From the NCBI RefSeq assembly GCF_051251125.1, contig NZ_JBPCZL010000004.1: a stretch of 64,000 nucleotides of DNA; one strand, written 5' to 3'. This document shows, one piece after another, positions 61,992-64,000 of this stretch. Below the pieces are notes generated by a model, which saw only the letters and a list, made by a program, of their open reading frames with translations, made no database searches and was not told where the DNA came from. The first letter of the stretch is position 1; every line of letters begins with the position of its first letter. Position numbers and translations under genes: made by a program. Source of the DNA: Carnimonas bestiolae. GTDB taxonomy: Bacteria; Pseudomonadota; Gammaproteobacteria; Pseudomonadales; Halomonadaceae.

Positions 61992-61996
61992 TACAG
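61981..61996 (+). promoter_or_regulatory. SOS box (LexA operator) of lexA
   Basis: CTGGATACAATTACAG fits the gammaproteobacterial LexA box CTG-N10-CAG with an A/T-rich centre. It covers the -10 of the lexA promoter, so LexA should repress its own gene. Confidence 0.85.
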
Positions 61997-62024
61997 TCAT
62001 GGATTCCGCTTAGGCCAAACCGCT

Positions 62025-62681
62025 ATGACCAAACCGCTTACTCGCCGCCAACAAGAAGTACTGGACCTGATCACCGGTACTCTGGCTACTCACGGTTACC
62101 CCCCCACTCGCGCGGAAATTGCGCAGGCGCTGGGGTTTCGCTCGGCCAATGCCGCTGAAGAACACTTGAAGGCGCTCAAGCGCAAGGGCGTGATCGAAAT
62201 GATCCCCGGCGCTTCGCGAGGTATTCGTGTGGTCAATCAGGAGCCTGCCAGCGATGCTGCCGCTAACGAGCCCATCGAAGAAGCACAAGGGCTCGCCGTT
62301 ATCGGTCAGGTGGCCGCAGGCAGCCCAGTACTGGCGACCGAGCATATTGATCGCTACTGCCCGCTGCCGGCCGACTTCTTCTCACCGCGAGCCGACTATC
62401 TGCTGCGCGTTAAGGGGCTGTCGATGCGCGACGCCGGCATTCTCGATGGCGATCTGCTGGCGGTGCACCGCACCAGCGAGGTGCGTAATGGTCAGATCGT
62501 GATTGCCCGGATTGGCGAAGATGTTACCGTCAAGCGCTTCGAGCGCTCCGGCAAGGAGATACGGCTGCTGGCAGAAAACCCTGACTTCGAACCGATCATC
62601 GTCGATCCCAGCGAAGGGTTTGATATCGAAGGGGTTGGCGTGGGCATTATCAGGGGCGACAACGGCCAAGGACTGCACTAA
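62025..62681 (+). CDS. lexA: LexA repressor
   Basis: SOS-response repressor that cleaves itself when RecA filaments form. 218 residues (E. coli 202). Winged helix-turn-helix at the N-terminus (LTRRQQEVLDLITGTL, PPTRAEIAQALGFRS), cleavage site Ala98-Gly99 in QVAAGSP, catalytic Ser133 in KGLSMRDAGI and Lys170 in VTVKRFER. The linker before the cleavage site is slightly longer than in E. coli. The gene stands alone; sulA, often next to lexA in Pseudomonas, is not found before the terminator. Confidence 0.97.
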   Translation: MTKPLTRRQQEVLDLITGTLATHGYPPTRAEIAQALGFRSANAAEEHLKALKRKGVIEMIPGASRGIRVVNQEPASDAAANEPIEEAQGLAVIGQVAAGSPVLATEHIDRYCPLPADFFSPRADYLLRVKGLSMRDAGILDGDLLAVHRTSEVRNGQIVIARIGEDVTVKRFERSGKEIRLLAENPDFEPIIVDPSEGFDIEGVGVGIIRGDNGQGLH

Positions 62682-62862
62682 TAGCCGTGAGGCACTGTAC
62701 GGCCGGTGTGATCGCTGCGGCGGTGCGGCCGGCCGGCACCAATGCAGCATGGAGGGTCGCTCATCCACCCAGGACAAAGCGCCCCGCTATCTGCACGACG
62801 AATAATCTGCCATGCGTCGTTTCGCAAAGCGCGTCGTTCGCTTACAGCGACAAAACGGCAAT

Positions 62863-62894
62863 AAAAAAGGCAGCGTGAAAACGCTGCCTTTTTT
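62863..62894. terminator. Bidirectional terminator between lexA and the small convergent gene
   Basis: Arms AAAAAAGGCAGCG and CGCTGCCTTTTTT around a 6-base TGAAAA loop, with T runs on both strands. The 62682-62862 stretch between the lexA stop and this hairpin has no gene I can support. Confidence 0.9.
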
Positions 62895-62957
62895 GTCGCG
62901 TCGGCGTTGCTATTGGCCCAGCAGTGGCGACACGATGCAGAGACTTGCCGATGTGCT

Positions 62958-63200
62958 TCAGTGCACGGTGGTGTGATCATCCACTTCTTCGATCACGTCG
63001 CCTTCGTCCCACAGTCTGGTACGCGTGATAGCGTGATCAATCATCTCCTTGGCCACCTGAAAGCGCGAGGTACGCAGCAATTCCAGTGCCTCAGAAGAAA
63101 AACGCACCGACACCAGCGCATCTCCGGCGCCTTCGGAAGGACGGAGGACAACTTCACCATCGGCCAATTCCACAATTTCCAGAATAGCGGTATCGGACAT
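62958..63200 (-). CDS. Small acidic conserved-type protein of unknown function
   Basis: 80 residues, no cysteine, no membrane segment: an N-terminal beta-rich part (AILEIVELADGEVVLRPSEG, LVSVRFSSEALELL) and an acidic end (WDEGDVIEEVDDHTT). GAGGTG lies 8 bases before the ATG. A gene of this size and place (between lexA and a DUF6586-type gene) exists in Pseudomonas as I recall it. I cannot assign a function. Confidence 0.8.
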   Translation of the reverse strand: MSDTAILEIVELADGEVVLRPSEGAGDALVSVRFSSEALELLRTSRFQVAKEMIDHAITRTRLWDEGDVIEEVDDHTTVH

Positions 63201-63405
63201 TTCATCACCTCGTCCTGTTGATCAATAGGCGGTGCGGGCAAGCATCCGGCGGACGAATGCCGCGGAGCAGCGATCAAAGCATCGCTTGGCAAGCGCCATT
63301 AAAGAGCGCGCAGCGGTACCCGTCACCGAGCGATGGTGTTTTCTCAACGGAATCGCATCATCGAAAGGAGACGTATTCTATCACCACGTTAAGAATAGCG
63401 ACAGA

Positions 63406-63864
63406 TCACCATTCGAGGCTACTCTCCCGCAGCTCGTTTAGCAGCGCTTTTAAACGCTGCAAACAGTGCTCCAGTGACAGCTTCTGTGCATCGCTCGCGA
63501 TAGTGGCACTGCCTGCGGCATAGGCGCCGGAAGCTGCCTGAGGTGCATAGACCGGATGATCAAACAGCACCGATAGCTCACCGCCCGGCAGCAGCTGCTG
63601 CGACAAGCGACGCAGCTCAGCGCTGTCATCAGCGTGCTCGCGCAGGTACGAGCGCCAGTCGTCGACGACCGCTCCCGCTGGCGAACATTCGATAACTGCA
63701 GAATGCGACGCAGCGTCGATCAGCGCCGCGGCGGCTTGCTCCAACGCCTGCGCACGTACGGCGGGAGGCAGCTCGGCATTGCTGAGCCCACTGCTCGAAC
63801 GGCGCTCTTTCAACACCACCTCGGCGTGATAGAGAAGTTCGTGAGTGCGGCGGCGCTGCTCCAT
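63406..63864 (-). CDS. DUF6586-type protein of unknown function
   Basis: 152 residues, predicted mostly alpha-helical: EQRRRTHELLYHAEVVLKER at the start, an Ala-rich middle (ALEQAAAALIDAASHS) and a final LEHCLQRLKALLNELRESSLEW. A related gene precedes topA in Pseudomonas (memory, not a search). It follows the topA stop by 12 bases and is therefore read from the topA transcript. Function unknown. Confidence 0.78.
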   Translation of the reverse strand: MEQRRRTHELLYHAEVVLKERRSSSGLSNAELPPAVRAQALEQAAAALIDAASHSAVIECSPAGAVVDDWRSYLREHADDSAELRRLSQQLLPGGELSVLFDHPVYAPQAASGAYAAGSATIASDAQKLSLEHCLQRLKALLNELRESSLEW

Positions 63865-63876
63865 AACGATTGCCCT

Positions 63877-64000
63877 CTATGACTTGGCCGGTTTGCGCTT
63901 ATCTTCGACCTGCCAACGTCCATCATCGTACGTTGCGCGCCAGCCGCTCGCCTTGCCCGCGTCATTTTCGGTCATCACGTATTGCGCCTTCGCCTTACGT
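63877..64000 (-). CDS. topA: DNA topoisomerase I, C-terminal end only
   Basis: The last 41 codons of a gene that enters from the right edge. The translation (QYVMTENDAGKASGWRATYD, then GRWQVEDKRKPAKS and stop) matches the end of the long Pseudomonas-type topoisomerase I, and topA is expected here upstream of the DUF6586 gene. The zinc-finger and catalytic parts are outside the window. Confidence 0.75.
   Translation of the reverse strand, partial: RKAKAQYVMTENDAGKASGWRATYDDGRWQVEDKRKPAKS

Overview
The window is a dense, gene-rich chromosomal segment (52 supported protein genes, no rRNA, tRNA, insertion sequence, prophage or CRISPR seen) from a gammaproteobacterium. Gene content and order (rpoE-mucA-mucD; plsX-fabD-fabG-acpP-fabF-pabC-mltG-tmk-holB-tatD without fabH; sppA-HAD-rluC/rne/murB-ptp-kdsB-ycaR-lpxK; lol genes-sthA; mfd; nagZ; lexA ... 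topA) follow the layout I recall for Pseudomonas, while the tus-like gene beside sthA, hpt beside nagZ and the xdh-guaD block point to a Halomonas-type relative (Halomonadaceae). The family assignment is an inference from remembered gene order, not a database result.

Layout. 1-3.0 kb: envelope-stress module (sigma-E factor rpoE, anti-sigma mucA, periplasmic protease mucD), with a good sigma-E-type promoter upstream of rpoE and no rseB/mucB gene. 3.3-9.4 kb: DAHP synthase, DinG and RhlB helicases, a small basic protein and exonuclease III. 9.5-11.7 kb: a TolQ-TolR-type motor pair with a TonB-domain energy transducer, under a promoter overlaid by an operator-like palindrome. 12-25 kb: one long minus-strand block for fatty-acid and phospholipid synthesis (yceD, rpmF, plsX, fabD, fabG, acpP, fabF), then pabC, mltG, tmk, holB, tatD and a UvrD-like helicase. 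25.3-32.8 kb: S49 peptidase, HAD phosphatase, RluC, and the divergent RNase E gene with a long 5' leader. 33-40.7 kb: cell-envelope genes murB, ptp, kdsB, ycaR, lpxK, msbA, followed upstream by comEC.

41-47 kb: a tightly coupled purine-catabolism operon xdhA-xdhB-xdhC-guaD. 47.4-53.2 kb: lipoprotein-release ABC transporter with a single permease gene, a Tus-family replication-terminator protein, soluble transhydrogenase and an unknown membrane-anchored protein. 53.6-61.6 kb: Mfd, MprF, Hpt, NagZ. 61.6-64 kb: lexA with its own SOS box, two small conserved-looking genes and the 3' end of topA.

Non-coding points of interest are: a GGG/TCT heptad tract able to form a G-quadruplex upstream of mfd; a 55-bp tandem repeat array between nagZ and lexA; a promoter placed so close to yceD that the transcript should be leaderless; a Fur-like palindrome on the tolQR-tonB promoter; and an internal 0.2-kb duplication in the disordered tail of RNase E. 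No wholly unknown multi-gene system is evident; most of the window is core housekeeping.
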